A stretch of 13,585 nucleotides of DNA from Emcibacter sp. (GTDB lineage: Bacteria; Pseudomonadota; Alphaproteobacteria; Sphingomonadales; Emcibacteraceae): the NCBI GenBank assembly GCA_023142175.1, contig JAGLJX010000129.1:1-13585 (forward strand), in the 5' to 3' direction. How positions within the stretch are numbered: the stretch's first letter is position 1; every line of letters begins with the position of its first letter. Positions 1-8,071 of the stretch are shown one piece after another. The position numbers were made by a program, and so were the translations under genes. The notes under the pieces were generated by a model that saw nothing but the letters and a program-made list of their open reading frames with translations, did no database searches and was not told where the DNA came from.

Positions 1-850
1 TGGGCAGATCATTTTTATCAAGGTTGATATTATCCCTTATTTCTCCCGGATTGCCCAGCAGGGTAGCTGCAACATCCCCCATGTAAAGCGAAACCGCGCC
101 AGCGTTACTGGTCATCAGGGTCATGCCCTTACGATCCGCCATATAAAATTCTTCCCCCGAAAGCAAAATGCGGTCAACCAATATTTGGCTATCCGCATCA
201 ATGATACGAATCCAGACATCCTCCCGCACGGACAGGCGCAGCTGATCCGCCGCCAGACCCAAAATAGTGTCAACCGTCTCCAGCGGTGCGTCATTCACCG
301 GCTGAACCAGATAAATACCTTGATCCTGCTCTGAATTTGCCATCAATACGGGTGATTTCTTCTGATCTTGTTCAGTGGCAGACAACAATATGTCTGAGGT
401 AACCTCTGATATATCAGGCAATGCGGTGACCGATATACGATCATTTCCCCCAGAAAAATGCCATACCCCATAAAGCACAACCGCACTCAATATGACCAAA
501 GAGGCTATTATTTGTTGAGTATGGTTTGATTTCTTTTCCGCTTTCAAAAAAATCAGGTCAACTTTTTTTGTACTGCCCTGAAATTCCCGTTTATATTGGG
601 TGGTTATTTTTCCCACATTCAGGCCCAGAAATGCCGTATAATTCTTAAGAAAGCCCGCGGCATAACAAGCAGAAGGGAATTTATCAAAATCATCCTGCTC
701 CAATGCCTGTAGCAAATGCGGCCGGATACATAATTCACTGGATATTTTTTTAAGATCTGATTCGCGCAATGCCTGCCGCGCTTCAAAAAGTTTTTGCCCA
801 ACAGTAGCCTGAACGTCCAGAGCAACCGACTCGGACATTCCATAATCCAT
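1..850 (-). CDS. rodZ: RodZ-like cytoskeleton/helix-turn-helix membrane protein (C-terminus cut by window edge)
   Basis: The reading frame is open from an ATG at 850 to the left edge, giving 283 visible codons. An N-terminal Xre/HTH_25-type helix-turn-helix domain occupies roughly residues 15-90 and includes the family-like stretch YAAGFLKNYTAFLGLN. A basic stretch (about 94-110) is followed by one membrane helix at about 112-130. After a polar linker, residues 203-283 form a DUF4115 domain with segments such as LRLSVREDVWIRIIDAD, ADRKGMTLMTSNAGAV and GNPGEIRDNINLD. This order (cytoplasmic HTH, membrane span, periplasmic beta domain) is that of RodZ, which links MreB to the cell-elongation machinery. 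An in-frame ATG at 838 is an alternative start; neither has a convincing ribosome-binding site. RodZ is often followed by ispG, which would lie outside the window. The family call is firm; the shape role is inferred from the family. Confidence 0.85.
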   Translation of the reverse strand, partial: MDYGMSESVALDVQATVGQKLFEARQALRESDLKKISSELCIRPHLLQALEQDDFDKFPSACYAAGFLKNYTAFLGLNVGKITTQYKREFQGSTKKVDLIFLKAEKKSNHTQQIIASLVILSAVVLYGVWHFSGGNDRISVTALPDISEVTSDILLSATEQDQKKSPVLMANSEQDQGIYLVQPVNDAPLETVDTILGLAADQLRLSVREDVWIRIIDADSQILVDRILLSGEEFYMADRKGMTLMTSNAGAVSLYMGDVAATLLGNPGEIRDNINLDKNDLP

Positions 851-928
851 ATTATCTTTAAAGAAAAGGCCTTGATTCACCTAATTAATCCCTACTAACC
901 CATTGATCGCCCTGAACATTTACCCTTC

Positions 929-964
929 AATATATGTCTGAAAATTCACCTCTACACATATATT
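929..964. repeat. Inverted repeat with 9-bp arms upstream of the rodZ-like gene
   Basis: The arm AATATATGT at 929-937 is exactly complementary to ACATATATT at 956-964, separated by 18 bases. It is entirely A/T except one G:C pair, so an RNA hairpin would be weak. A protein-binding site or chance in AT-rich DNA are both possible. Confidence 0.35.
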
Positions 965-975
965 TTGTTCTGAAG

Positions 976-992
976 CATTTTACCTTAAAATG
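976..992. repeat. Small AT-rich hairpin/palindrome
   Basis: CATTTTA at 976-982 and TAAAATG at 986-992 are perfect inverted copies with a 3-base spacer. Weaker pairing (A:T and G:T) can extend the stem to about 972-996. It lies 126 bases upstream of the rodZ-like start. It lacks the GC-rich stem of a terminator, so an operator-like role is equally possible. Confidence 0.35.
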
Positions 993-1161
993 TTTTCAAT
1001 TTTATTAACCGGCAGACTCAAGATGATTAAAATTAACCATTTATTCATATTTGCCTGAAACATTTTTTATTTTTCTATATGACAGTGAACAAGAAACTTA
1101 TTTAAAGAGTCAATAAAAAACTGCAAATATAGTTAATTTAAGGAAAAAACAGCTCTAAAGG

Positions 1162-3426
1162 TTATATTTTTGTGCCATGATCTTTGGCAAATGCCGTCAG
1201 CAGTCCACGAAGGCTATGATCGGAACGACTCAGAAGTCCGGCTACATAGGCCTCTAAACCGGCCAAATCAAGACTGCGGATCATCATTTTCACCGGCCCG
1301 ATTGAAGACGGGGCAATAGACAGCCGCCGGAAGCCAATTGCCAGTAACGCAAGTGCTATGACAGGCTTTCCCCCAATCTCACCACAGAGGGTTATGGGAA
1401 CATTATATTCATTACATTTATCAACAATAGATTTTAGCATATTCAGGGCCGGAGGAGAGATAGGATCATAACGCCCAGCTAATTTTGGGTTTTCCCGATC
1501 ACAGGCAAAGAAAAACTGTAGCAGGTCATTGCTGCCAATGGATATAAAATCCAGCAGCGGTAACAGATTATCCAGCTGCCAGATCAGGGCCGGAACTTCC
1601 AGCATTGTCCCCACGCGGATATTTTTCGGCATGGGGCTTTTGCGTTTCTTCTGGCGGGCGATTTCCTTATCCAGAATCCCCCGGGCCATTTTAAATTCGG
1701 AAACATCCGAAATCATCGGGAACATGATATTCAGCTCCCGCCCCTCAGAAGCTTTCAGCAATGCCCGCACCTGATAGCGCAGCAGGGCCGGACGATCAAA
1801 GGCGATACGAATTGCCCGCCAGCCCAGCGCCGGATTAGCCTCGTCATCCCGTTTCAGAAATGATACCGGCTTATCGCCGCCAATGTCCAATGTGCGGAAA
1901 ACCACCGGCTTGCCGTCTGCAGCATCCAGTATAGCCCGGTAAAACTCAGCCTGCGGCCCCACCCGCGGCAGGGAGGCGCTGACCATGAACTGAAACTCTG
2001 TACGAAACAGACCGACACCCTTGGCGCCGGTGCGTTTAAGTCCATCCATATCTATGCTCAGTCCCGCATTAACCAGAAGCTCTATCTCAACCCCGTCCTT
2101 TGTCGTGGCTGGCAAATCCCGTAGGGCGTCATATTCTGCCAGCAAGACATTACGGGAATGGATGCTTTCCTGATAGCTCTGCAAAACCTCCGGGGGCGGT
2201 GAAAAATAAACAATACCGTCGATGCCGTTGACGATTATCTGCTCGCCCTCTACTACCGCGCGCAGCCCGTCTTCCATCTGTCCCACCATAGGGATTCCTA
2301 AGGCGCGCGCAACAATAGATACGTGGGCGGTCTGTGATCCATCCTGCAGAATAACTCCGCAAAGTTTTTCCCGGTCATAGTCCAGCAGGTCTGCCGGACC
2401 CATATTTCCAGCAACCAGAATAACCTTGTCCGGTAGATTTGCCGATGCCGCCGTCCCCACCCGGCCCATGAGGTGTCGGTTGAGCCGATTAGCCAGGTCA
2501 TCCATATCGCTTAGACGTTCCCGCAAATAAGGGTCCGTCATTTTCTGCATACGCGTCCTATTGTAGAGCTGAACCTTCTCCACCGCAGCTTCCGCCGTCA
2601 GACCCGTATCGATGATTTCCTGTATCTTTGATTTCCAGCCTTTGTCTTTGGCAAATAACATATAAACATCAAGAATTTCCTGATGCTCGCCCTGATGACG
2701 CATATCTTCCGCCGACATCATACCCTCAATCTGAACCTGTAGATTCTGTAGGGCGTTATCAAGGCGGCGTTTTTCCTGCGGGATATCATCGGTTAGATGT
2801 TTAATCACCTCAATCTTAGGTTCATGGAATACCGCGACCCCCTCGGCCATGCCTTCCGCAAAAACGGCCCCTTCAAAGCGCGATGTGGCGGCCCGTTCCA
2901 GCGTGGCTTCCTGTTGCTCCTGAGGGTCAAACAGATCGCCGCTAGCCACCAGTTCCGCCAGAACCATCGCCACGGTTTGAAGGGATTCTTTTTCTTCCTC
3001 CATATAATGACGCTTGGTTTGATTCTGAATCACCAGAACGCCAACCACTTTGCTGGACCGCAAAATGGGAACCCCCATCAGGGAGTGATAAATCTCCTCG
3101 CCGGTTTCAGCACGGTAAACAAATTTCGGATGTGTTCGGGCATTGGACAGGTTAAGCGGCATGGCCGTCTCCGCAATATGACCGACAAGACCTTCGCCGA
3201 CCCGCAGGCGGGTATTGTGAACCGCGCTTTCTTTCAACCCTTCGGTGGCAAAAAGTTCCAGTATTTCACCGCCGCGTATGAAATATACCGAACATACTTC
3301 GGCAATCATATTGCTGGCCACAAGGCGTACGACTTCGGTCAGGCGTTGCTCGGCACTGCCCGCACCCGCCATTATTCCATGCAATCGTCTAAGAAGCTGA
3401 CGAGGCGCACTACTAACCGGAGTCAC
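1162..3426 (-). CDS. ptsP: Phosphoenolpyruvate-protein phosphotransferase PtsP (EI-Ntr) with N-terminal GAF domain
   Basis: The 754-residue protein has an N-terminal GAF sensor domain (about 20-165) followed by a complete enzyme I. The PEP-utilising N-terminal domain spans about 185-310. The mobile phosphohistidine domain carries H368 within GSQTAHVSIVAR. A PEP-binding TIM barrel follows, with GLFRTEFQFM (472-481), SIGSNDLLQFFFACDRENP (629-647) and the active-site C681 in CGEIGGKP. It takes phosphate from PEP and passes it to NPr, starting the nitrogen PTS cascade; GAF domains in this family respond to nitrogen metabolites. The start is a GTG supported by a strong AAGGAGGGG site. It is third in order after lysC and the nitronate monooxygenase gene, with 57 bases between it and the latter. 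The lysC-ptsP association is usual in Alphaproteobacteria. Its partners NPr and EIIA-Ntr are not in the window. Confidence 0.96.
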   Translation of the reverse strand: MTPVSSAPRQLLRRLHGIMAGAGSAEQRLTEVVRLVASNMIAEVCSVYFIRGGEILELFATEGLKESAVHNTRLRVGEGLVGHIAETAMPLNLSNARTHPKFVYRAETGEEIYHSLMGVPILRSSKVVGVLVIQNQTKRHYMEEEKESLQTVAMVLAELVASGDLFDPQEQQEATLERAATSRFEGAVFAEGMAEGVAVFHEPKIEVIKHLTDDIPQEKRRLDNALQNLQVQIEGMMSAEDMRHQGEHQEILDVYMLFAKDKGWKSKIQEIIDTGLTAEAAVEKVQLYNRTRMQKMTDPYLRERLSDMDDLANRLNRHLMGRVGTAASANLPDKVILVAGNMGPADLLDYDREKLCGVILQDGSQTAHVSIVARALGIPMVGQMEDGLRAVVEGEQIIVNGIDGIVYFSPPPEVLQSYQESIHSRNVLLAEYDALRDLPATTKDGVEIELLVNAGLSIDMDGLKRTGAKGVGLFRTEFQFMVSASLPRVGPQAEFYRAILDAADGKPVVFRTLDIGGDKPVSFLKRDDEANPALGWRAIRIAFDRPALLRYQVRALLKASEGRELNIMFPMISDVSEFKMARGILDKEIARQKKRKSPMPKNIRVGTMLEVPALIWQLDNLLPLLDFISIGSNDLLQFFFACDRENPKLAGRYDPISPPALNMLKSIVDKCNEYNVPITLCGEIGGKPVIALALLAIGFRRLSIAPSSIGPVKMMIRSLDLAGLEAYVAGLLSRSDHSLRGLLTAFAKDHGTKI

Positions 3427-3430
3427 TAAA

Positions 3431-3440
3431 TCCCCTCCTT
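3431..3440 (-). promoter_or_regulatory. Strong ribosome-binding site of ptsP
   Basis: On the minus strand the sequence reads AAGGAGGGGA, four bases before GTG at 3426. It is the best Shine-Dalgarno match seen in the window and fixes the GTG as the ptsP start although no ATG is present there. Confidence 0.8.
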
Positions 3441-3483
3441 TATGACCAAAAAAAACCTAAGGCTCAAAATATCTTATATCACA

Positions 3484-4497
3484 TCAACGGTCAGATAAAT
3501 AATCAATCGCCTGTTCCAGCAGCCCGTCGATTATTTGCTGCGTTGATTGTTCTGTTTTAACCATACCCACGACCTGCCCTGCCATGAGGGAACCTGCTTC
3601 CACGTCTCCATCAATCACAGCATTACGCAAAGCCCCTGCCCAATAATGCTCTATAGCAAGCTGGGCCTGCTTCATATCAAGTTCCCCGGACTGGTGCTGG
3701 GCGACAATATCGCGCTGGGCCTGCATGAAGGATACTGAGGCCTTGTTCTTCAGGGCCCGAACCGGAATCACCGGAAAACGCGGATCAAGCTGAACCGATG
3801 TGATTGCATCGCGGCTATTGCCACGCATGAAAGCCCGCTTAAAGTTTTCATGGGCAATGGATTCAGTCGCACAGACAAAAAGCGTGCCGAGCTGAACACC
3901 CGCCGCACCCATTTCCAAATAAGAAGCCATGGTTTCCCCCCTCCCAATGCCACCGGCGACAAACACCGGAACATCTTTCACGTGAGGTAAAATTTCCTGT
4001 GCCAGAACCGAGGTGGAGACCGGACCAATATGGCCGCCCGCTTCGGACCCTTCGATGACAATAGCATCTGCGCCGGACCGGATCAGTTTTTTTGCCAATA
4101 TGAGTGCGGGTGCAAAACAGATCACCTTGGCGCCGCCATCCTTCAGGCGTTTAATGTCAACCGCCGCCGGAATACCGCCCGCCAGAACCACATGACTTAC
4201 TTGCTGCCGGATGCAGACATCAATATGCTCACTGATCTGAGGATGCATAGTGATCAGGTTAACCGCAAAAGGTTTGGTCGTCATAGCCTTGGTGGCGGTG
4301 ATTTCCGCATCAAGAATATCGGGGGGCATACTGCCACAGGCGATCACGCCAAAGCCGCCGGCATTGGAGATGGCTGAAACCAGATTTCTTTCCGATAACC
4401 AGCTCATGGCACCGCCGAGAATGACATTCTCAACCCCTAAAAAATCCTTGCCCCTTTGCCATAGTTCGTCCAAATGTGCGCGACCCGAAATACTCAT
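3484..4497 (-). CDS. Nitronate monooxygenase / FabK-like FMN-dependent TIM-barrel oxidoreductase
   Basis: This 337-residue protein belongs to the nitronate monooxygenase (2-nitropropane dioxygenase) family of FMN TIM-barrel enzymes, which also includes the enoyl-ACP reductase FabK. Visible signatures are GGAMSWLSERNLVSAISNAG near residues 28-47, the FMN/active-site stretch IEGSEAGGHIGPV (148-160, with H156), FVAGGIGRGETMASYLEMGA (179-198) and the phosphate-binding GVQLGTLFVCATES (200-213). No signal peptide is seen. ATG at 4497 is preceded by AAGGGATG on the minus strand. It begins only 21 bases after the lysC stop, so it is probably co-transcribed with lysC and ptsP. Nitroalkane oxidation is the family default; the natural substrate cannot be told from sequence, and family annotation at this level is often loose. 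Confidence 0.88.
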   Translation of the reverse strand: MSISGRAHLDELWQRGKDFLGVENVILGGAMSWLSERNLVSAISNAGGFGVIACGSMPPDILDAEITATKAMTTKPFAVNLITMHPQISEHIDVCIRQQVSHVVLAGGIPAAVDIKRLKDGGAKVICFAPALILAKKLIRSGADAIVIEGSEAGGHIGPVSTSVLAQEILPHVKDVPVFVAGGIGRGETMASYLEMGAAGVQLGTLFVCATESIAHENFKRAFMRGNSRDAITSVQLDPRFPVIPVRALKNKASVSFMQAQRDIVAQHQSGELDMKQAQLAIEHYWAGALRNAVIDGDVEAGSLMAGQVVGMVKTEQSTQQIIDGLLEQAIDYLSDR

Positions 4498-4518
4498 ATG
4501 CTCATCCCTTGTGATAAT

Positions 4519-5742
4519 TTATTCCTGATCAGTATCGAGACCGAAAACAGTATGCAGCGCCCGCACAGCCAATTCATAATATTCGGCCCGGATCAACACG
4601 CTGATCTTAATTTCCGAGGTGGAAATAACCTGAATATTGATACCTTTTGCCGCCAAAGTCTCAAACATACGCGCCGCAACCCCCGCATGGGAGCGCATCC
4701 CTACACCGATGACGGATATCTTGACTACCTCCGTATCAGACATAAGTTTGGCATATTTCACATGGCCGGTGCCTTTAAGTATTTCCACCGCCCTATCCAC
4801 GTCATTTTCCGGTACCGTGAAGGTCAGGTCAGTTTTTTTACCATCTTCAGATATATTCTGAATAATCATATCCACATTGATATTGCCATCTGCCAATGGC
4901 CCGAAGATTTCTCCGGCGATACCGGGGGTATTTTCCACCCCGACTAATGTTATTTTAGCTTCATCTTTGGCATAGGCTATGCCACTTACAACTTGTTTTT
5001 CCACAATTTCATCCTCATCAACAACCAGGGTGCCTGGGCTGTCCGTAAAACTTGACAATACCTGAATTCTCACCCCGTGATTCATGGCCATAACCACTGA
5101 ACGGGTTTGTAAAACCTTGGCTCCAAGTGACGCCATCTCAAGCATTTCTTCATAAGTTATCTTATCCAGCTTGCGCGCCGCCGAGACAATACGGGGGTCT
5201 GTAGTATAAACCCCTTCCACATCCGTATATATATCACAACGGTCCGCTTTCAGCGCCGCCGCTAATGCTACCGCAGAAGTGTCCGACCCACCCCGGCCCA
5301 AGGTCGTGATCCGATTTTCATCGGAAATACCCTGAAACCCCGCCATGATACAAACGGTATTATCTTCCAGTTGTTCAATCATACGGGCAGTATCAATATC
5401 CTCAATCCGGGCAGAGCTGTGAACCGCATTGGTCTTGAACGGCACCTGCCAGCCCAGCCATGAGCGGGCAGGGATGCCCATATTCTGTAATACCAGCGCC
5501 AAAAGCCCCGCCGTTACCTGCTCACCGGAAGAGACAACAGCATCATATTCCCGCGCATCATGCACAGGCGATGCCTCCTGAACCCATTTGATCAGCTGGT
5601 CAGTCTTCCCCGCCATGGCGGACACGACTACCGCAACCTGATTACCGGCATCTGTTTCGCGCTTGATCCGCTCGGCTACCGCGCGTATACGGTCCAGGTC
5701 GGCGACGGAGGTTCCGCCAAATTTCATTACTATTCGTGACAT
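4519..5742 (-). CDS. lysC: Aspartate kinase (lysine-sensitive type, two ACT domains)
   Basis: The 407-residue protein is a full-length monofunctional aspartokinase. It phosphorylates aspartate, the first step towards lysine, threonine, methionine and diaminopimelate. The amino-acid kinase domain (1-240) has the substrate motif MKFGGTSVAD (6-15), FQGISDENRITTLGRGGSDT (136-155) and DIYTDVEGVYTTDPR (170-184). Two ACT domains follow (about 263-335 and 340-405), including VGVENTPGIAGEIF and VIGVGMRSHAGVAARMF, as expected for feedback control by lysine and/or threonine. ATG at 5742 has AAAGAG upstream. It is the first gene of a minus-strand group and is divergent from ubiG, an order common in Alphaproteobacteria. 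Confidence 0.97.
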   Translation of the reverse strand: MSRIVMKFGGTSVADLDRIRAVAERIKRETDAGNQVAVVVSAMAGKTDQLIKWVQEASPVHDAREYDAVVSSGEQVTAGLLALVLQNMGIPARSWLGWQVPFKTNAVHSSARIEDIDTARMIEQLEDNTVCIMAGFQGISDENRITTLGRGGSDTSAVALAAALKADRCDIYTDVEGVYTTDPRIVSAARKLDKITYEEMLEMASLGAKVLQTRSVVMAMNHGVRIQVLSSFTDSPGTLVVDEDEIVEKQVVSGIAYAKDEAKITLVGVENTPGIAGEIFGPLADGNINVDMIIQNISEDGKKTDLTFTVPENDVDRAVEILKGTGHVKYAKLMSDTEVVKISVIGVGMRSHAGVAARMFETLAAKGINIQVISTSEIKISVLIRAEYYELAVRALHTVFGLDTDQE

Positions 5743-5911
5743 ATTAAACTCTTTTTGCCTTTTCTGTGGCCTGTGAGCAGACTGAATTTGCGCTATACAT
5801 ATACGTTTAAGGGGTCATCGCGCAAGGTAGCAATTAAATATAATATGGTTTTTGCTGGAATAAGATGAAAGTTTGATTAAATTAGATGCAGAATAAATAT
5901 TAAAGATAATC
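5743..5911. promoter_or_regulatory. Divergent lysC / ubiG promoter region
   Basis: These 169 bases separate two divergent genes and must contain both promoters. For lysC a possible minus-strand pair is TTGCGC (5820-5825) and TATATG (5798-5803), 16 bases apart. For ubiG only a weak candidate is visible: TTGCTG at 5852-5857 with AT-rich sequence around 5872-5883. No operator repeat or riboswitch-like structure was recognised; a lysine riboswitch would need more conserved sequence than is present. Confidence 0.4.
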
Positions 5912-6691
5912 ATGACCGCTAAAAAAACAAAATTCTCTGAAAAAACGGTTTCAGCCTCGGTTGATCCAGCAGAAATCGCCCATTTTTCCTCTATGGCCGC
6001 AACATGGTGGGACCCGAACGGCCCCTTCAAGCCTTTGCATAAGCTCAATCCGACCCGTATTGGCTACGCGCGCGATAGCCTGTGTCAGCATTTTAACCGC
6101 ACACCACATGATGATCTGCCTCTGAAAGGTCTCAGGGTGCTTGATATCGGTTGTGGTGGTGGTTTACTGTCAGAACCCATGGCGCGTTTGGGCGCGACAA
6201 TGGTCGGGGCCGATGCTGCGGAAAAAAATATCAAAACCGCGCAAATTCACGCCGATGAGATGAATATTGATATTGATTACCGCAATATCACCGCCGAAGA
6301 ATTGGCGGCGGCGGGTGAAAAATTTGACGCCATCCTCAATATGGAAGTTATCGAACATGTGGCCGATATCCCATCCTTCCTAAATGCCTGTCACAGCCTG
6401 CTCAAGGATGACGGTTGTATGGTCATGTCGACCCTGAACCGGACGGCAAAGTCATGGGCCATGGCAATTGCCGGTGCCGAATACATCATGCGCTGGCTGC
6501 CCAAGGGCACCCACGACTGGCATAAATTCCTCAAGCCATCGGAGTTGGCGCGGGCTTTGAACAACAGCAATTTCGAAACAACTGATCTCAAAGGCATGGT
6601 TTATCACATCCTTTCTGATGACTGGTCACTGGATGATCGTGATTTTTCCGTCAATTATCTGATGCTTGTCCAGAAGATGCAGAATGGATAA
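5912..6691 (+). CDS. ubiG: Ubiquinone biosynthesis O-methyltransferase UbiG
   Basis: This 259-residue class I SAM-dependent methyltransferase carries out both O-methylations of ubiquinone synthesis. The N-terminus shows the UbiG signature FSSMAATWWDPNGPFKPLHK (25-44, ending with LNP at 45-47). SAM-binding motif I is LDIGCGGGLLSEPMARLGA (77-95), followed by the acidic GADAAEKNI (99-107) and the post-I region NMEVIEHVADIPSFL (143-157). WLPKGTHDWHKFLKP further on is also typical. The length is normal for the family. The start ATG has only a weak purine stretch upstream (TTAAAGATAA). It is divergent from lysC, and its last bases overlap the fdhD start, implying translational coupling. Confidence 0.96.
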   Translation: MTAKKTKFSEKTVSASVDPAEIAHFSSMAATWWDPNGPFKPLHKLNPTRIGYARDSLCQHFNRTPHDDLPLKGLRVLDIGCGGGLLSEPMARLGATMVGADAAEKNIKTAQIHADEMNIDIDYRNITAEELAAAGEKFDAILNMEVIEHVADIPSFLNACHSLLKDDGCMVMSTLNRTAKSWAMAIAGAEYIMRWLPKGTHDWHKFLKPSELARALNNSNFETTDLKGMVYHILSDDWSLDDRDFSVNYLMLVQKMQNG

Positions 6692-7481
6692 ACCAACTAA
6701 AATATATCACCCGCGCATCTGGCGGCCTGAGAAATCATGGGTTGAAGAACGGCTTGTAGCCAGTGAAATTCCCCTTGCGCTGGAATATAACTGCATTAGC
6801 CATGCGGTCATGATGGTATCGCCCATGGATATTAAGGATTTCACTCTGGGGTTCAGCCTGACCGAGGGCATCATCGACAGCCTTGATGATATTATGGACA
6901 TAAATATTGCCCCGGCAGAAAAGGGGTTCATCGCCTCTTTGGAAATCACGCCGGACTGTTTTAAGCGTCTGGACCAGTTTAAAAGAACACTGGCCGGACG
7001 CACCGGCTGTGGCCTATGCGGCATTGATCGGCTAGACCATGCCATCCGGCCATTAAACCCGATAAAAAGCCAACTTGTTATCAATGCGGAAGTTGTCTAT
7101 GGTGGTATGCAAAAATTGTCTGAACTACAGGTTCAAAATAAAAAAACCGGCGCTCTCCACGCCGCAGCTTTTGTCACGGGTGAGGGTGAAATTCTGGCTG
7201 TGCGTGAAGATATTGGCCGTCATAATGCGCTGGACAAGCTAATTGGTCATATGATGATCGAGAAAATAAATCCCGCAGACGGTTTTGCCCTAATCACCAG
7301 CCGGTGCAGTTTTGAGATGGTTCATAAATGCGCAACCTTTGGTATTCCCATACTGGCGGCGGTTTCCGCCACCACCGATCTGGCTTTGAAGCTGGCGCAA
7401 GAATCAGGATTAAGCCTTATTGCCTTCACCCGCCGGGAGGGAATGAATATCTACTCTGATCCGAAGGGTCGGATTATTTAA
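6684..7481 (+). CDS. fdhD: Formate dehydrogenase accessory sulfurtransferase FdhD
   Basis: FdhD moves sulfur from the cysteine desulfurase IscS to the bis-MGD cofactor of formate dehydrogenases. The 265-residue protein has the redox/sulfur-transfer loop RTGCGLCGI with C109 and C112, the conserved AVREDIGRHNALDKLIG and SRCSFEMVHKCATFGIPI, and the C-terminal RREGMNIYS. An upstream in-frame TTG at 6666 exists, but ATG at 6684 is preferred: it gives the normal FdhD length and overlaps the ubiG stop (ATGGATAA, 8-base overlap). Its stop overlaps that of the convergent mobA. No formate dehydrogenase gene lies in the window, so the client enzyme must be encoded elsewhere. Confidence 0.95.
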   Translation: MDKPTKIYHPRIWRPEKSWVEERLVASEIPLALEYNCISHAVMMVSPMDIKDFTLGFSLTEGIIDSLDDIMDINIAPAEKGFIASLEITPDCFKRLDQFKRTLAGRTGCGLCGIDRLDHAIRPLNPIKSQLVINAEVVYGGMQKLSELQVQNKKTGALHAAAFVTGEGEILAVREDIGRHNALDKLIGHMMIEKINPADGFALITSRCSFEMVHKCATFGIPILAAVSATTDLALKLAQESGLSLIAFTRREGMNIYSDPKGRII

Positions 7482-8071
7482 AGAAACTTCACGGCCTCAA
7501 TCAAATCCTGCTGGGTGTTGATATTAAGGAAAGGGTCTGGGTCTTTTGCGTCCCAGATAACTTCCTCATAAGCATGACGCCTGACCCACCACATGACCCG
7601 CCGTTCGCCGCTCGCCAGATAAGCCTTAAGGTCATCTAGCAAAGATACTTCAAAAATACCCATAACCGGATGAAATCTATCACCGCATTTGGCAATAGCA
7701 ATCTTAACACCTGTTTGTCCTGTCATCCGTTCCACATAATCATCGGGGAAAAACGGGCTGTCGCTGGAAAAGGTGATGATGTGGCTATGGCCTTTGGCTT
7801 TGGCGGCCATCAGGGCGGCATAAATTCCGCCAAGCGGCCCCCCATCAGGAAAGTCGTCTTTTATCACATCCAGACCATAAGGTGATACACGGGCCACATC
7901 ACCGTTCACATTCAAAATCAGGTCGGGAATTTGCCGCCGGGCGCGGTCAATGATATGGCCAAGCAAAGTTGTCTTGCCAAAGGTCGCTAAAAATTTATCT
8001 GTCTGTTGGGGTTTCTCGTCATTGAACCTGCGGGACTGGCCGCCCGCGATAATGACACCAAGTGCGGTCAA
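7478..8071 (-). CDS. mobA: Molybdenum cofactor guanylyltransferase MobA
   Basis: MobA adds GMP to molybdopterin to make the MGD cofactor. The 197-residue protein opens with the nucleotide-binding loop VIIAGGQSRRF (6-16), then a Lys at 26 in TDKF that fits the catalytic Lys of the family. DFPDGGPLGGIYAAL (73-87) and FSSDSPFFPDDY (101-112, metal-binding D104) follow. The late GERRVMWWVRRH and DPFLNINTQQDL also fit the family. The segment between SRRF and TDKF is longer than in typical MobA. No ATG is available; TTG at 8071 overlaps the DUF1178 stop as TTGA, which suggests coupling. It converges with fdhD, another molybdoenzyme gene, with a 4-base overlap of the 3' ends. Confidence 0.92.
   Translation of the reverse strand: MTALGVIIAGGQSRRFNDEKPQQTDKFLATFGKTTLLGHIIDRARRQIPDLILNVNGDVARVSPYGLDVIKDDFPDGGPLGGIYAALMAAKAKGHSHIITFSSDSPFFPDDYVERMTGQTGVKIAIAKCGDRFHPVMGIFEVSLLDDLKAYLASGERRVMWWVRRHAYEEVIWDAKDPDPFLNINTQQDLIEAVKFL

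Larger units (their letters stand above)
851..1161. other. AT-rich intergenic region between ptsP and the rodZ-like gene
   Basis: No coding frame is supported in these 311 bases. The stretch is rich in A and T and must hold the leader, and probably the promoter, of the rodZ-like gene. It contains a 9-bp inverted repeat (929-937 with 956-964), a 7-bp hairpin (976-992) and several related CTGAA-CATTT-like words; these are listed separately. No hairpin followed by a clear T tract on the minus strand, as expected for a ptsP terminator, was found. No -35/-10 pair stands out. Confidence 0.6.

Noticed and set aside
619..843. 74-codon minus-strand frame
   Set aside because: It is a shifted frame inside the rodZ-like gene; the real frame has HTH, membrane and DUF4115 features.
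881..1100. CtrA-like TTAA-N7-TTAA sites in the AT-rich gap
   Set aside because: Several TTAA words occur but none has the exact second half at the right spacing.
2797..3429. 210-codon open frame on the plus strand opposite ptsP
   Set aside because: It is fully antisense to a clear ptsP domain, shows no family features or ribosome-binding site, and its composition follows from the ptsP codons.
3448..3464. Possible terminator before ptsP on the minus strand (short AGCC-GGTT stem and eight T)
   Set aside because: The stem is four pairs with one wobble and a 3-base loop, too weak; the T run is more likely part of the ptsP leader.
4474..4947. 157-codon open frame on the plus strand opposite lysC
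   Set aside because: It is antisense to the conserved ACT domains of LysC and has no recognisable content.
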